Below are positions 52,651-63,367 of a DNA stretch of 64,000 nucleotides, piece after piece. Source of the stretch: Balanoglossus misakiensis (Eukaryota > Hemichordata); assembly GCA_040954595.2 (NCBI GenBank), contig CM082577.2, forward strand, positions 11,842,001 to 11,906,000. The letters run 5' to 3'. The notes below the pieces were generated by a model. The model ran no database searches and was not told the origin of the DNA. It saw only the letters and a program-made list of their open reading frames with translations. Position 1 is the stretch's first letter. Each line of letters begins with the position of its first letter. The translations under genes were made by a program, and so were the position numbers.

Positions 52651-53560
52651 TTAGATCTTGTACAGACGGCGGGCGTTGTCGGCCATCTGCGCCAGCAGCT
52701 GTCGAGTGGATGTTCCACGCAGCCTCGCTACCTCCAGTGCCACGTCTCCCAGGAAGGCTGGGGTGTTCATTCTCTGGGTTTCCCACACACGTCCGCCGGG
52801 TGACTCCGTCTCCACCAGGATTCTGTCTTCCGGGATGGCCTGCATTGCTTCTATCTGTCGTTCATCGAACTGGCGGACGGCTGCCGAAAACCCAAAATAA
52901 GTTTCTGGAAAATACCGCCGCCAGTCCCCCACGGTTTCCATGCATCCTCTAAAATCCCGGAGATGGATTTGCTGGCGTTCATCGCAATGACGTGTCATAG
53001 TGAGGAGAGCCCAGGCTGCCGTCTGCCTGTCGTGTCTGTCTTCGGTGGTCCCTCTGAGGGTGACTACCACCGGCTTCCTCCCCTGGTTCATACAGAGCAA
53101 TTCTGTGAATACTTTGTCCTGGGCTTCCCAGGTGGAGGGATCTTCAGTTCTCTCCAGGCCAATGTCTCCCAGCGCGGCCACGTCCGGGTGCCGAAAGAGT
53201 TCGCCGACGGTCTGGCGCTGGTCACTGGTTAGATAAGGTGCCACTCGGGGGTTCACGCCGATGGCCATTGGAAATCCTTCTTCCCCCGGCAGCGGGTCCG
53301 GGTACCGATCCGGCTCGGAAAATACTCCCAGACCCCCGAGGAGTCGTATGCGGTAATCGGGGGACACCAACATCGTAGTAAGTGAGGTCTTTTGTGGTGT
53401 TGGACGCGTCTTCCACCCTGCATTCCTCTGCCCACGCTTGAGGGTAGAAACACGCATCGAAGCCCCCAGGCGTTGATGGGTCCCGCGCTACTGCTTCCGC
53501 TCTTGTCATTTCTGGTGGCTGTGCCCGGGTTGATGCTGGTCTCCGGTGCGGCCGGATTTT
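52651..53560 (-). CDS. TatD-like protein, copy T6 (core intact)
   Basis: The frame 52651-53457 is open for 268 codons and covers the whole TatD-like core: GVNPRVAP, ALGDIGLER, VVVTLRG, IHLRDFRG, VETESPGG, and MNTPAFLGDVALEVARLRGT to the ancestral end ARRLYKI. The same ligand replacements are present as in T4. The N-terminal linker (RPHRRPASTRAQPPEMTRAE, as in T1) is in another frame from about 53400 upstream, and the 5' end is lost at 53560. Linker type and extra 3' segment set it apart from T2-T5. Confidence 0.7.
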
Positions 53561-53895
53561 ACTCTGTATAAAAATATCAAGTTTTATGTGCATATCCATC
53601 CATTAGATTTTCCACTCACACTTCTTCTCCAAAGTATTCGTTTGGAAGAAGTGCGACTCCTTGCCTTAGAAATCTGAGTTTTCCATGCGAACATTGTTCA
53701 GCAATATGTAGTGTCTTGGATTTTTTATCCTTGGCGGGGATTTTCCAGCAAATTAGGAAACTTTATAATTTTCAACAGTCTAATTGAGGTAATATGTCAG
53801 TCCTTTGTCCGAAATTGAAGTTTAAAAGTGTATTTCGAGTTTTGTCTGCTGCGATCCCTGCCAGAGTTTTGTCTGTTGGGTTTTGTCTGCCCACT

Positions 53896-54582
53896 TCAGC
53901 CGAGTGGTTCCAGTGGATCGACGGGTAGTGAGTCAGAAGAGGAAGTCTCTTCGGTACTGCTACTTATCTCGTCATCCGTATCACCGTGACCGCCGACTTG
54001 AACCACTGTTGCTATATTTTCATCGTCGGACAAGGAGGAGGAGGAGGAAGAAGCAGATGAAGTGGAAAACTGGATGCATCTTGCTGATGACTGTGGCTGT
54101 GTGCATTTAAGTGCCTGGAATGATCTAAATCGTCGGCGACATCTAGCACATTTGAACGAAACATCTCGAGATAATTTTTTGTGCACTTTGAGATGCGCAT
54201 CGATTTTCTAGAAAAGGTCATGTCGCATATATCGCATTCATATTTGTTGGTGGATGGCTGATGGCAGGCATTTGTGTGTCGCTTCATGTTATCTTTCCGA
54301 TTGAAGGACCGAGAACACATATCGCAGGTGTGCTCTCGTTCGGTGTTATCCCCATGCACTGCTTTCAAATGGCGTTTTAAGTTGTCTGCCCTATTAGATT
54401 GATGCTCGCATTTGGGGCAGGCAAACTGCTTATTTTCGGTTTGGATTATCATGTGACGTTTTAAATTATGACGTTGAAGAAAACATTTGTCACAGTGAGG
54501 ACATTGTAGAGTGGCATCATTATTACTGGTCTCCCTCAGTGCTTGCATGAACTCAGGCGAGGGGGGATGACCTGGCATAATT
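53896..54582 (-). CDS. C2H2 zinc-finger gene R, exon 4
   Basis: Acceptor TTTGTTTCATTTCAG precedes 54582. The exon encodes PSPEFMQALRETSNN and fingers CPHCDKCFLQRHNLKRH, CPKCEHQSNRADNLKRH, CDMCSRSFNRKDNMKRH and CDICDMTFSRK. A one-base shift near 54207 interrupts the fourth finger; the other frame completes it (DAHLKVHKK) and adds CARCRRRFRSF and a Ser/acidic tail ending at 53896. It joins in-frame to three upstream exons. Confidence 0.7.
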
Positions 54583-54723
54583 CTGAAATGAAACAAATAC
54601 ACGAGCGTTATACAGCTACAAACCTAACTGCATTAGCATACATCCATTTATACTTGCATGCATATACATGTACATACATTCATACATTTTAAGGGTGGTG
54701 AAGTTTAATGATAATCATTTTAC

Positions 54724-54795
54724 CTATATCTCTTGGATGAAGAGGCACCCGTATCCTGTCTTTCAGTTAACGCCATTTCTTCTTCCCCGGTGTCC
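54724..54795 (-). CDS. Zinc-finger gene R, exon 3
   Basis: A 72-bp exon between TTCGTTCAATAG and GTAAAA, reading GDTGEEEMALTERQDTGASS then SKRYR. Entry phase fits exon 2 (55172-55245) and exit phase fits exon 4. Confidence 0.65.
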
Positions 54796-54839
54796 CTATT
54801 GAACGAAAATGGTAAATAATAATAATAAAATACAAATAT

Positions 54840-55027
54840 TCTTCGTTTATACATTCAATACAAGAGCATGCCGTTTTACAAAACTCGTCGACTGCTCTGC
54901 ACGGACATGCTCCACGTCCTTTCTTCCTTGCACAAACCCCACTGCAGTTACATGATCTGGGGTCTTCACTTTCTGCCACGTCTAGCGCTGCTGCGACATC
55001 ACTCAGAGCGAAGCTATCTTCGGCCAT
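54840..55027 (-). CDS. Cys-rich ORF inside gene R intron 2
   Basis: From ATG 55027: MAEDSFALSDVAAALDVAES, then CNCSGVCARKKGRGACPCRA and CKTACSCIEC, eleven Cys in about 35 residues. The pattern C-x-C-x3-C...C-x-C...C-x3-C-x-C suggests metal binding. It lies between exons 2 and 3 and may be an alternative first exon, but the visible donor phases do not fit exon 3. Confidence 0.45.
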
Positions 55028-55136
55028 TTTAAAAAGTTTTGCAATCGCAGGGACTTGTGGGTAATATCTTTATTTATAAACAGACTCATTGCGCAAGTGC
55101 AGCGCGACGACCCCTTCACTTTAAATTAAATCCTCT

Positions 55137-55161
55137 AAAGAAAGAAAGAAAGAAAGAAAGG
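55137..55161. repeat. (AAAG)n microsatellite
   Basis: Six AAAG units directly beside the exon 2 donor. Confidence 0.9.
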
Positions 55162-55171
55162 TAAAACTTAC

Positions 55172-55245
55172 CCGCTTAAATTTGGATGCGGTGCGGTCAA
55201 ATTATGCTGCTGTGATTCATCCCCTACAGCGAGTTCATGCTGATC
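55172..55245 (-). CDS. Zinc-finger gene R, exon 2
   Basis: A 74-bp exon between CCTTGTAATAG and GTAAGT: DQHELAVGDESQQHNLTAPH then PNLSG. Phase 0 in and phase 2 out, matching its neighbours. Confidence 0.6.
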
Positions 55246-55289
55246 CTATTACAAGGAAACGCATACATGTGTATAAGGTTAATCCTGAC

Positions 55290-55503
55290 CATCAAGTACA
55301 GAAAACATCTCTCTTTTAACTGCTAATGTGTGACTTATTTTAATAAGTCCTATGGTCAGAGAGCTTTTTCGGTATGTGCCCCTTTGCTGTGGAATGCACT
55401 GCCTTCAGAAATTCGTTGTGCCAGAAATACTACTTCTTTTAAACGTTGTTTGAAGACCCATCTTTTTAACAAGTTTTACTCGTAACTGTAGTAGTTGTTT
55501 TTA
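55290..55503 (+). pseudogene. LINE C-terminal fragment
   Basis: The plus frame reads SYGQRAFSVCAPLLWNALPS, then EIRCARNTTSFKRCLKTHLF, the usual end of L2/CR1-type LINE proteins (FSV-x-AP-x-LWN-x-LP). The 3' tail continues at 56868 after an inserted element. Confidence 0.75.
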
Positions 55504-56867
55504 GGGCCCAAGCCAAGCAGGCTTGGGCCCTATTGGTATTACTGGCTTTTTTCTTCTTCTTCTTCAGTCGTTTTTTCGGCCAGCTAGATCTGGAAAACGG
55601 CTGAACCGACAAATTTCAAAGTTGGCACAGTGGTGCAGGCCTATGAGAGCATGATCTGTACCCCTGTGAATGTTTAATAAGTCACGTGACCTGATGACCA
55701 TATATGGGCAAATTTTTCCAATTGGCCTAATTTGCATATGAATTGAGATATCAAAATTCTGTTAAGATACTTTGTGGACCATGTGGTCAGTGTCCTACAT
55801 GCCAAATTTCAAGGCCGTGGGCCAAGTCCATTATGAGAAGAAGATTTTTAAGTATTATTTTTCATATTTTTCGCCCAAGCCATGGGCCTATACTTCACAT
55901 AGTTAAGCTATGACCACATATTATTTTGGATAAATATACATACATATCTCAAAATCTGTTCAGCTGATCAACTCCAACTTTGGTGTGCAGCTAGCCTAGC
56001 ATTTGTCAATCATTTTAAGCGAAAAAAAATAATATGAAAAATCAACCGATTTTTTTATATTAATTTTTATATTAAATTTATACCTTTAGTTATACCTCCA
56101 TAGTTAAGCTATGTCCACGTTTTATTGTGGAATTCTGGTCTGTGCAATGGTTCTGTAAAGTGGCTGTCTTTTGGCCAGTGAGCAGAATGGGACCTAAATA
56201 AAAGGCAATATTTTGGGCTCACCTGTAACACCTGCTTAACTCATTAATTATGTACATACCTAATTCCGGGGTAACTAATAGGGCTAGAGGTTTCGTTCTT
56301 GTGGGACATGGACCAGTATTGGGTCAATAATTTTTTCCCAAATTTTGGGTGACCTCAGGTGACCTTTGACCTACTTTCCTATATCTCGGCATCCAGAGCA
56401 GGTACAGACTTGGCGTTTGGAGGGTTGGGACTAAAATTGAAAAGCCAAGATGGGGGTCACCTGTGACACCTGCATATCTCATTAATTATGTGCATACCTA
56501 ATTCCAGGCTAACCAATAGGGTTAGAGGTTTGATTTTTGTTTAACATGGACCAGTATGGAGTCAAAATTTCTTGCCCAAATTTTGGGTGACCTCAGGTGA
56601 CCTTTGACCTACTTTACCATATCTTGGCATCCACAGCAGATACAGCCTTGGCATTTGGAGGGATGGAACTCCTGATGGAGCCTTACACTTTACCTCATTA
56701 ATTATGTGCATACCTAATTGTAGGCGAACCAATTGGGCTAGAGATTTTGTTCTTGTGGGACATGGACCAGTATGGGGTCAAAATTTCCTGCCCAAATATT
56801 AGGTGACCACTTATGACCTTTGACCTTCGGCTTAAGCTTGGGCCCGTCATCGCTGCTTGCAGCTATA
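55504..56867. mobile_element. GGGCCC-ended non-autonomous element with internal tandem units
   Basis: Starts GGGCCCAAGCCAAGCAGGCT and ends AGCTTGGGCCCGTCATCGCT followed by GCTTGCAGC, so GGGCCCAAGC ends are inverted. Three imperfect units of about 215-240 bp (from roughly 56240, 56478 and 56694) share CATTAATTATGTGCATACCT and GACATGGACCAGTAT. No coding capacity. It interrupts the LINE 3' region. Confidence 0.7.
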
Positions 56868-56948
56868 TTTTGTATCTTTTTAATACTTGTGTTCAGCGCA
56901 CTGAGACGTTTGTGGAGTGCGTTTTTAAGAATTAAATATTATTATTAT
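56868..56948 (+). repeat. LINE 3' tail, continuation
   Basis: Text GTTCAGCGCACTGAGACG and TGGAGTGCGTTTTTAAGAAT then (ATT)n completes the LINE begun at 55290 and matches 500-545. Confidence 0.7.
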
Positions 56949-57218
56949 GAAATTTAACACAAACAGGCACGCGTCATACACGTGAGTGTGAGTGTCCTAC
57001 ATGAGGAATGAATGGGGAACAATATAGTTACATTGTGACGATTTAAATAACAAAAGCGGGTTATTTGGAATCCGTGCGTGCAGTGCGTAACGGTGTTGCT
57101 GGCCCGGCGACGCCACGAGTAGTACGGACGTATACACATTGGGTAACTAGAATAAATAATAATTAAATAAGTAAATAAAATGCACATACGATAACATTTA
57201 TTTTACATGAAAACTTAC

Positions 57219-57317
57219 CTGGCTTTGTTCGGTTTCTTCTTTTGCATTCTCACGCTCAAGAATAATAATTTTCTGTCACTGACTGGCCGAAAACTCGGGA
57301 GAACTGTCCGAGCTCAT
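57219..57317 (-). pseudogene. Zinc-finger gene R, exon 1 with in-frame TGA
   Basis: ATG at 57317 opens MSSDSSPEFSASQ, then TGA, then QKIIILERENAKEETEQSQ to donor GTAAGT, exactly 33 codons, phase 0, matching exon 2. The TGA at codon 14 would end translation unless it is a sequence error; a downstream start is possible. The intron that follows is 1,973 bp, nearly all LINE plus the GGGCCC element. Confidence 0.5.
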
Positions 57318-57324
57318 TGTAATC

Positions 57325-57770
57325 AATGGAATACAATGTCATGAAACAGTATACCGAAAGAATAAATGGTATCAGTCGGTAGATGGCACACTTCGGTAAT
57401 CCTCACCAGCTATGGTACACGGTATAGTATACAAATAAAGAGATCGGACCAGCCACTGCTGTAAATGACGCACTTCTTTAATCTTCACACGGAAGAACCT
57501 GCCTTCACTCCTCCTCACAACCATGCCTTTTTTCCTCCTCAAAACTCGTTCTTATATACCCCACATCATTTACATATTCTACTTCTAACCAATTAAAATC
57601 CTAATTTTTCAATCGTCCAATCAGAACACAGACCTCGGCCTAATCCCTCGGCATTCTGTATCAACCCTAAGGTAACCATGGTATTTCATTTCAATCATGT
57701 TAGGTTGGCGCGGAACTAGGGAGTCATTGCCATGGGTACATGCATTTCTTCTCATTTCTCCTCACTCATC
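57325..57770. other. Non-coding interval upstream of gene R
   Basis: No conserved frame. It would hold the gene R promoter if the gene is live; no clear TATA or initiator stands out. Confidence 0.35.
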
Positions 57771-57777
57771 TACTACT

Positions 57778-57819
57778 AGGGTTAGGGTTAGGGTTCCTCC
57801 TCACTCCTAGGGTTAGGGT
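57778..57819 (+). repeat. Short interstitial TTAGGG-type repeat
   Basis: CTAGGGTTAGGGTTAGGG and a second CTAGGGTTAGGGTT 15 bp later, matching the animal telomere hexamer. Too short for a telomere. Confidence 0.8.
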
Positions 57820-57982
57820 TCGGTTATTTGTACTGTATAAATAACATTTTAGGGGAAAATAAATATAAAGGAATAAAGGTTATGAATATATATCATGACT
57901 TTCCTATATTGCATTTTCTTTTTGTATGTGTGAGAATGGTGAATTTAAAAATGGAATATAATTTTACTTATCCTTACACACT

Positions 57983-58200
57983 CTACAATACCAGGCCTTC
58001 CCCCTTTTTGGGGGCACATTTTAGTCCAGCACATCTCAAGTGCACCCAGTGGTATTTACACCTTGGATTATCACACCCAACATATTCCTCATCATTTTCT
58101 GGTTTCTGACAATAGCAGAACAATTCTCTTGATGTTTCATCATGCCTTTCTTTCTCATTTCTGACATGTTTTGTCTCCTCACGTCTACTGATTAACTCTG
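57983..58200 (-). pseudogene. PHD-type zinc finger
   Basis: The minus frame reads FCYCQKPENDEEYVGCDNPR, then CKYHWVHLRCAGLKCAPKKG. The C-x-C...CD-x-x-x-C-x-x-H/W-x-H-x-x-C spacing is that of a PHD finger. The last Cys pair is lost at the frame end. PHD fingers often follow YqaJ-type exonuclease domains in invertebrate mobile-element proteins, as here. Confidence 0.65.
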
Positions 58201-58261
58201 GCAAAATGTGCCTATGCCAAAATTTATCCAGATTCTGAAGCAAACTTTCACAAAAGCAGTT

Positions 58262-58625
58262 AGCTATCATATTTCATGGCAGTATTCATTTTTACCTTCG
58301 CAAAATCACAGTATTTTACGTTGTACACTAGCATTTCGTGTTGTACTGGTGATAGTATCTGTGAGCACATTTTAGCTTTCCATTTCTATCAAGATATGAC
58401 CCCTTGTGACCAATCATTTCCTTTACCGGTACACTGCTATCTCTGAACATGTATGGACATTTAATTTCTAAGAGGCAATAGCCATGACATTCACAAGTAA
58501 TAAATAAATGCCATTTGTATTAGCACCAATCCAAGGTTTCTCTTTCAATATTCTCATACCCTTTTTTTTACTTTACCTTGAACATGACTAAATGATGTGT
58601 TAAAAACTTCCTTTTCATGGAGCAA
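58262..58625 (-). pseudogene. YqaJ-type recombinase/exonuclease domain
   Basis: Minus frames give HEKEVFNTSFSHVQ, GMRILKEKPWIGANTNGI, then CECHGYCLLEIKCPYMF and HRYYHQYNTK, then LVYNVKYCDFAK. The order E...G...D/N...LxExK, then Q/Y-x-Q...CDF follows the YqaJ/lambda-exonuclease nuclease core; the E-x-K in LLEIK is kept. Several frameshifts. Confidence 0.6.
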
Positions 58626-58763
58626 CATTTTAGTTTTGAGTATGTAGGAATATGTGTTGTCCCATATGGTTCAAAACTATGCAAAAGGATCCTAAACAAT
58701 CAACTTTCCATCTCACTTTATAACAATGAACGTCATACAGGTTAATTACATTTATTATATTCA

Positions 58764-58958
58764 TTAGCCATACATGCAATTGGAAAAGCAATAATCATGA
58801 ACAGAACACAGTGACCGAAGGATACTTTGACAGTTTGAGATGACTTCGTTTCCCTTGTTGAAGTTTGCAAATATATGATGACATGGTAGTTGATACATGC
58901 AGTGAAAAGAACAACTGCATTTTAACATTTCATGAATTCTATATTGCTTTTCTCCCAC
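58764..58958 (-). pseudogene. SWIM zinc finger of MULE transposase
   Basis: The frame reads MLKCSCSFHCMYQLPCHHIF, matching the SWIM pattern C-x-C-x(n)-C-x-H, then NKGNEVISN. It continues the MULE frames upstream. Confidence 0.7.
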
Positions 58959-59034
58959 CTGTACCGGTACATCACATATTGTAAAGTTATCTTCATGATT
59001 GTCCTTAATTTCATACTGATTCTTCTGTAATTTT

Positions 59035-59905
59035 TCAAGCTGCTTTGAAATCTACAGCAGGGGCAGTGCAAATATTTGAAATGGAAGACTGAATGTGAGT
59101 GTCACCAGCCCATCTTGTATCTATTCGCGTTTTCATGGAATTAAATGTTGAATAATCAACATTTTGAGCTATAAAAAGCCTATCAATGGAGTCATTTAGA
59201 TGACACGACCGTCCCAGATATGCCTTCAAATTCTGGTTGTGTGAGACTTAATCCTGTTGTTTGTGTTGTTCCCTAGTGTAGGCAGTGTTCTTCTGTACAA
59301 TTGAACCCCCATTTCTGTACAATTATCCCAGTTGTCTGTGAAGTAAAAGGAAAAAAAGTTTTAGGGCTCAGCTTTGATAGCTCTGTACGCTTTTTTTAAG
59401 TACATTTCTTCTGAATATGCATACACCATTGCTGAGACAGTTTTCATGATATCTGACTTTCACTTTTTTTGATATCTAAATCACCAATTCTTTTCTTTAA
59501 ATATTTTAGAACATGAAATGTACATAATAAAATGGCGGCATTAGGCGTTGTGCATTTTATAGCAGATATTTCTGTAAAATCTTTATCTACAATGACAACT
59601 TTTACCTTACTGAGATCATTCTTAGCAGCAATGTGATCACATAAGTTATGGATTGTGTCTTTCTTCTCATTTTTCACAAAAGCATATCCAACAGATCGAC
59701 CCTAACCTTGACCATCTTCTATAAGCAATAGATACAGTGGGTACCCTTCAATATTAACCTTGTAGGTCCCATCTACAAAGAGGACATCTGGATAGCTGTT
59801 GAAAAGATGTTTCATTTCGCTCGTCTGAAAAAAACAACATAATTTCAAGTTAATTATCATGTGACATTTCAACAACAGTTGTAGCCTGGCGATCATCTTG
59901 TTCAA
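59035..59905 (-). pseudogene. MULE/ZSWIM-type transposase
   Basis: Minus frames, in order: FFQTSEMKHLFNSYPDVLFV with DGTYKVNIEGYPLYLLL (first catalytic Asp in VDGTY), an in-frame TAG at about 59703, GYAFVKNEKKDTIHNLCDHI, VVIVDKDFTEISAIK (second Asp), ILLCTFHVLKYLKKRI, and after shifts RTRIDTRWAGDTHIQSSISN-type sequence. This is the MULE DDE domain of ZSWIM1/3-like proteins. The element is inactive. Confidence 0.8.
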
Positions 59906-60321
59906 GTTTTAATAATCTGTTAACAACCTTCTGACCTTCACACCTACCCTGTGCAGTATGCCCATTTAAGTTTTTCTTGATGTTATGGATGTCATTAGAA
60001 AGAACAACTTTGCCTGTTTTATCTGCAATAAAAATTCTTTATGGTTCTTGTGGGAACATTTAGCTTCAGAAGTTCCTCAACCCATTTACTTTCAGCACCA
60101 CCAAGCCGTTTGTTTTCAGGATACCAAGCAAAAGTCTGTGAAGAAACCGTGTGGTTATGTTAAATCAGTACGTGGTAGGCAGGCATGGACGCCTATACGC
60201 CCATAAGATTTATTCACCCCATTTAAACGCCCGATTGCAATTCGCACACTCCATATTGCTGAAAACTTTAAGCGAATTGGAATAGTTTTGATCACATGAC
60301 TTAAATGAAGGTGAACGTCCG

Positions 60322-60502
60322 TGTGCGCATGCGCAAGGTCAGTTTGTAGTGGAGGGTCACCAGTTTTACTGCGCTGCGTTAACGGCATTTACGATTCGGC
60401 GACAAACACGTCAAGTAGGTTCCCATTTGTGAAATTTTTGTTCGATCTTAATTTCTGACAACACTATGTACATGTTCATGTAGTTTATTGTTTGAAAATC
60501 GG
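60322..60502 (+). repeat. Inverted arm, left
   Basis: About 180 bp, reverse-complementary at roughly 93% to 63368-63547 (GCGCATGCGCAAGGTCAGTT, ACAAACACGTCAAGTAGG, TTTATTGTTTGAAAATCGG). Confidence 0.8.
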
Positions 60503-60509
60503 TGCGAAT

Positions 60510-60845
60510 CATTTTGCTTCGCACCCAACGGTTTTTCCTATGGATGGCTCCATAGCTGTGGGGACAGAGAGCAGCGTAGACCCAAACAGCGTATAAGTCC
60601 AGAGCTAGGCTAGGACTAAAACTGACAACTATTGAGATTGTATCATTTTGGTTTCCCTTAGGGCGACAGCAGAAGTGTCAATTTTATGCAAATTAGCAGA
60701 TTGCGCTCATTTAAGACACTATTTGTTTTCCCTGACCTTGTTTTCTTACTATCAGAATAAAAGTCATTCCATATAAGTAGAGAGACATCTGCCTAAATCA
60801 GTGAAACACAATTGTAAATTACTCCTTGGAGTGACCGTGACATTT
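60510..60845. other. Non-coding interval
   Basis: No supported gene. Confidence 0.35.
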
Positions 60846-60847
60846 CC

Positions 60848-62178
60848 CAGCAATAAGATATCAGTAAAATTAAAAAATAACAGTTACAGTAATAATACCT
60901 GCAGGTTATACTTATAAACAATCTTAGATACACTTACCACCTCTTCCAAGAATGAACACTTTGTATTCTTTTTTATCTGCAGGCCACACAGCAAAAATAT
61001 CTTGCCCTTTGTGTTTTACACATTTAATAGTGTCTTTAACAACAAGCATCTCATTGTCGTGGAATCGAATGAGCAAATATTCTGCAAATTCAATACAATA
61101 ATAAAAAAACAGTTCAATCTTTGCAGCCCAGATCAAATTACGACAAAAATCAGATTTGTACGATCAATTATTAAAGGAGTTTCGTATTTTTACGAGAAAA
61201 ATATCAGCTGGGGGCATCATTTCTAGACCGTAATCAATTCATTCCGGCCTCAAAGTTGTCGATCGGTTGTAAAAATAAACTTCTGCAGTACATCAAAAGT
61301 TGCCTGACCTAATTATCAGTGCACTCAAAGGTCACAATTTGAGACAATTAGAGCAAGGTCAACAACCTATTCGAAGTATGCAAATTAGGTAAAGACGCAC
61401 TCACAAGTCAGCAAGATGTTCCTGATACTCAAGTTTGCATTTCATTTGGCAGCCCAGCAAATTTGAGCAAATATTCAGTTTTTTTATCAAGCATTGCTGC
61501 TTCTGCCAATAGTTCATCAATAAACTTTCCCATATTTCGCAGCTTTGCATGTAATTGATCCAAAGTGTATTCGCTTTTAGGGTCATAGTTTATGAGTGGA
61601 GCACCAGTTTGGCCACGCTGATGAGATTCTGCCCATTATACACATGATGACTGACAATGAGGGCAACAGTGTATTTTGATGACGGGAGGCACTGCTAGTC
61701 ACAACTAAAACAGTCTTGTTTTCCCGAGGGCACGTACACAGTCACGGCCGGCCACGGCCTATAGCAACTATGTCGTCTCATTTGCATAGCGAAAAGAGCG
61801 GCAAGCACCCAGCGAAACATTTTGCCCAAAAACTACAAAAGGCTAGGGTATATCCCACTTTCTTGCAAACTACGCACTGTCTAAGCACTGCACACAGCGA
61901 AAGACGCACACACACACATGTACCGGTATATATGGAGAGAGCGGTGATCCAGTACTAGCCGCTTGTGTGTATTTATTGCCGCCAAAAAGTAAATAGATAT
62001 AGGCCTGCACAATCTGGTGCACAGTCTGATGATTTGCCAATTGGCAACTATACCAATACAATAAAGAAAAAATGGTGTCTTATACTGCGGTTATATGAAT
62101 AGCATATAGCCGGTCAGGAAATACCAGAAAAAAAACCTTAAAAGTGAATGGTAAATGCTCTGGAAACCCTAATGCAAC
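60848..62178. repeat. Duplicated segment S, copy B
   Basis: Second copy of 48568-49868. On the left it is joined to GGAGTGACCGTGACATTTCC, text found split in copy A at about 47800 and 47983, with the integrase between absent. This looks like a deletion derivative. Confidence 0.8.
60938..61081 (-). CDS. Exon S2, copy B (BEN-associated-like)
   Basis: Open 144-bp exon between AATTTGCAG and GTAAGTG: EYLLIRFHDNEMLVVKDTIK, then DIFAVWPADKKEYKVFILGR. A short beta-rich V/L-x-RF-x-D...W-x-D-x-x-Y-x-V-x-IL pattern is seen in the N-terminal region of BEN-domain proteins. No BEN domain is in the window. Assignment is tentative. Confidence 0.45.
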
Positions 62179-62189
62179 GCAATTGTACG

Positions 62190-62520
62190 ATTGCGCATAG
62201 TGGTCAAAGTCCTTGGCGAACGAAAAGTGACCTTGGTGATGGTTGACGTACATGGTGTTACTGTGTTTTCCCACTGATTTCACAACGTGTGTGATGACCC
62301 TTTCCGATCGTGAACCACCATCTCCTCCTACAAAAAGTTCACAAACCTCTATATTGATAGAAAACAGCGATTTCTTAGTCGGGTACATGTATATCACCGA
62401 ATGATACGCCCTCGAACGGAGTGTCAGGAGTGTGTCCACTATGTGCAACGTACTGTCGGCTGTAATTTTTTTGCAGCAACTTCAAGATTTCGCTCTGTAT
62501 AGCCCTTAGCTAAGGCGAGG
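62190..62520 (-). pseudogene. Polymerase-like linker, copy B
   Basis: Matches 50960-51270: AHSGHTPDTPFEG-like text, FSINIEVCELFVGGDGGSRS and NTMYVNHHQGHFSFAKDFDH. The two-base insertion that breaks copy A at FSINI is absent here. It stops at segment S before the finger and exonuclease. Confidence 0.55.
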
Positions 62521-62575
62521 CAGCGGTTGTCTTCATACGGTTTACCTGTGTTGGGACAGAGAAGTTGTGACTGAC

Positions 62576-63367
62576 TCACAATAGAAAAGGAACGATACAC
62601 AGCAATTGGTAGGCGACTTCAGACTTTATTGCGATGTACATGAATATACAACATATGATGGAGCACACACAGCCAAAACTACACGGCCCGTGCCTTTTAT
62701 ATCGTCTGCTCGAAACAAATTTTAAATGCCAGTTCACGCGTTTATCCACGTCGCTTTGAATCAGTACGATATCACCGACTTTCACAGTGTTGTGTTTGAC
62801 ACCATCGGTGGTGAGCAGGTGTCGCTCTCTTAGTGCAGTTAAGTATTCAGTTGACCACCGTTTCCAGAACACGCGTTGAAGTGACGATAAATGTTCATAG
62901 CGGCGATTGAGACCTCGAACATTCGACGTGTAGTCCTCGGGATCACTTGGAGGGAGATAAGGTAGTCCGGTAATGTTTCTCCCGTTGACTAATTGCGAAG
63001 GAGTTAGTGGCGTCAGATCATCGGCGTTGGACGACACATAAGTCAATGGCCTCTATTTCGACGAGTAGAGTTTCCAACTCAGCATACGTTACACGAGATT
63101 TCCCGAGCACTTTCTTTAGCGCGGTTTTGGTAATCCCAATCATACGCTCGTAGAACCCGCCGAACCAGGGTGCGCGTTTAGGGATAAATTTCCAGGTAGT
63201 GCGGTGTTCACCCAATAGGGACTGTACTTCTGGGTTAGTCATAATGTCCTTCAGTTCATCGGCCGCCGATATAAACGTTGTCGCGTTATCGGATATAAGC
63301 GTAGAAGGTGTCGAACGACGAGCCGCAAATCGGCAAAATGCAAGCATAAACGATGACGTGGTCAAGT
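62576..63367 (-). pseudogene. BEL/Pao retrotransposon integrase and C-terminus
   Basis: The first frame reads SDLTTSSFMLAFCRFAARRS, TPSTLISDNATTFISAADEL (catalytic Asp of ISDNATTF), FIPKRAPWFGGFYERMIGIT and KTALKKVLGKS. After a shift at about 63035 it gives MTYVSSNADDLTPLTPSQLV, then VFWKRWSTEYLTALRERHLL and VKVGDIVLIQSD, the BEL/Pao integrase tail. A shift near 62735 spoils the end. The 5' side is cut exactly at the inverted arm at 63368, so all upstream pol is missing. Confidence 0.8.

Noticed and set aside
52192-52952. Plus-strand frames of 110-137 codons
   Set aside because: Antisense to the T6 core or within its GC-rich flank. No motif, and composition explains the openness.
62540-62640. 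BEL/Pao long terminal repeat
   Set aside because: The sequence after the integrase tail has no matching second copy in the window, so an LTR cannot be shown.
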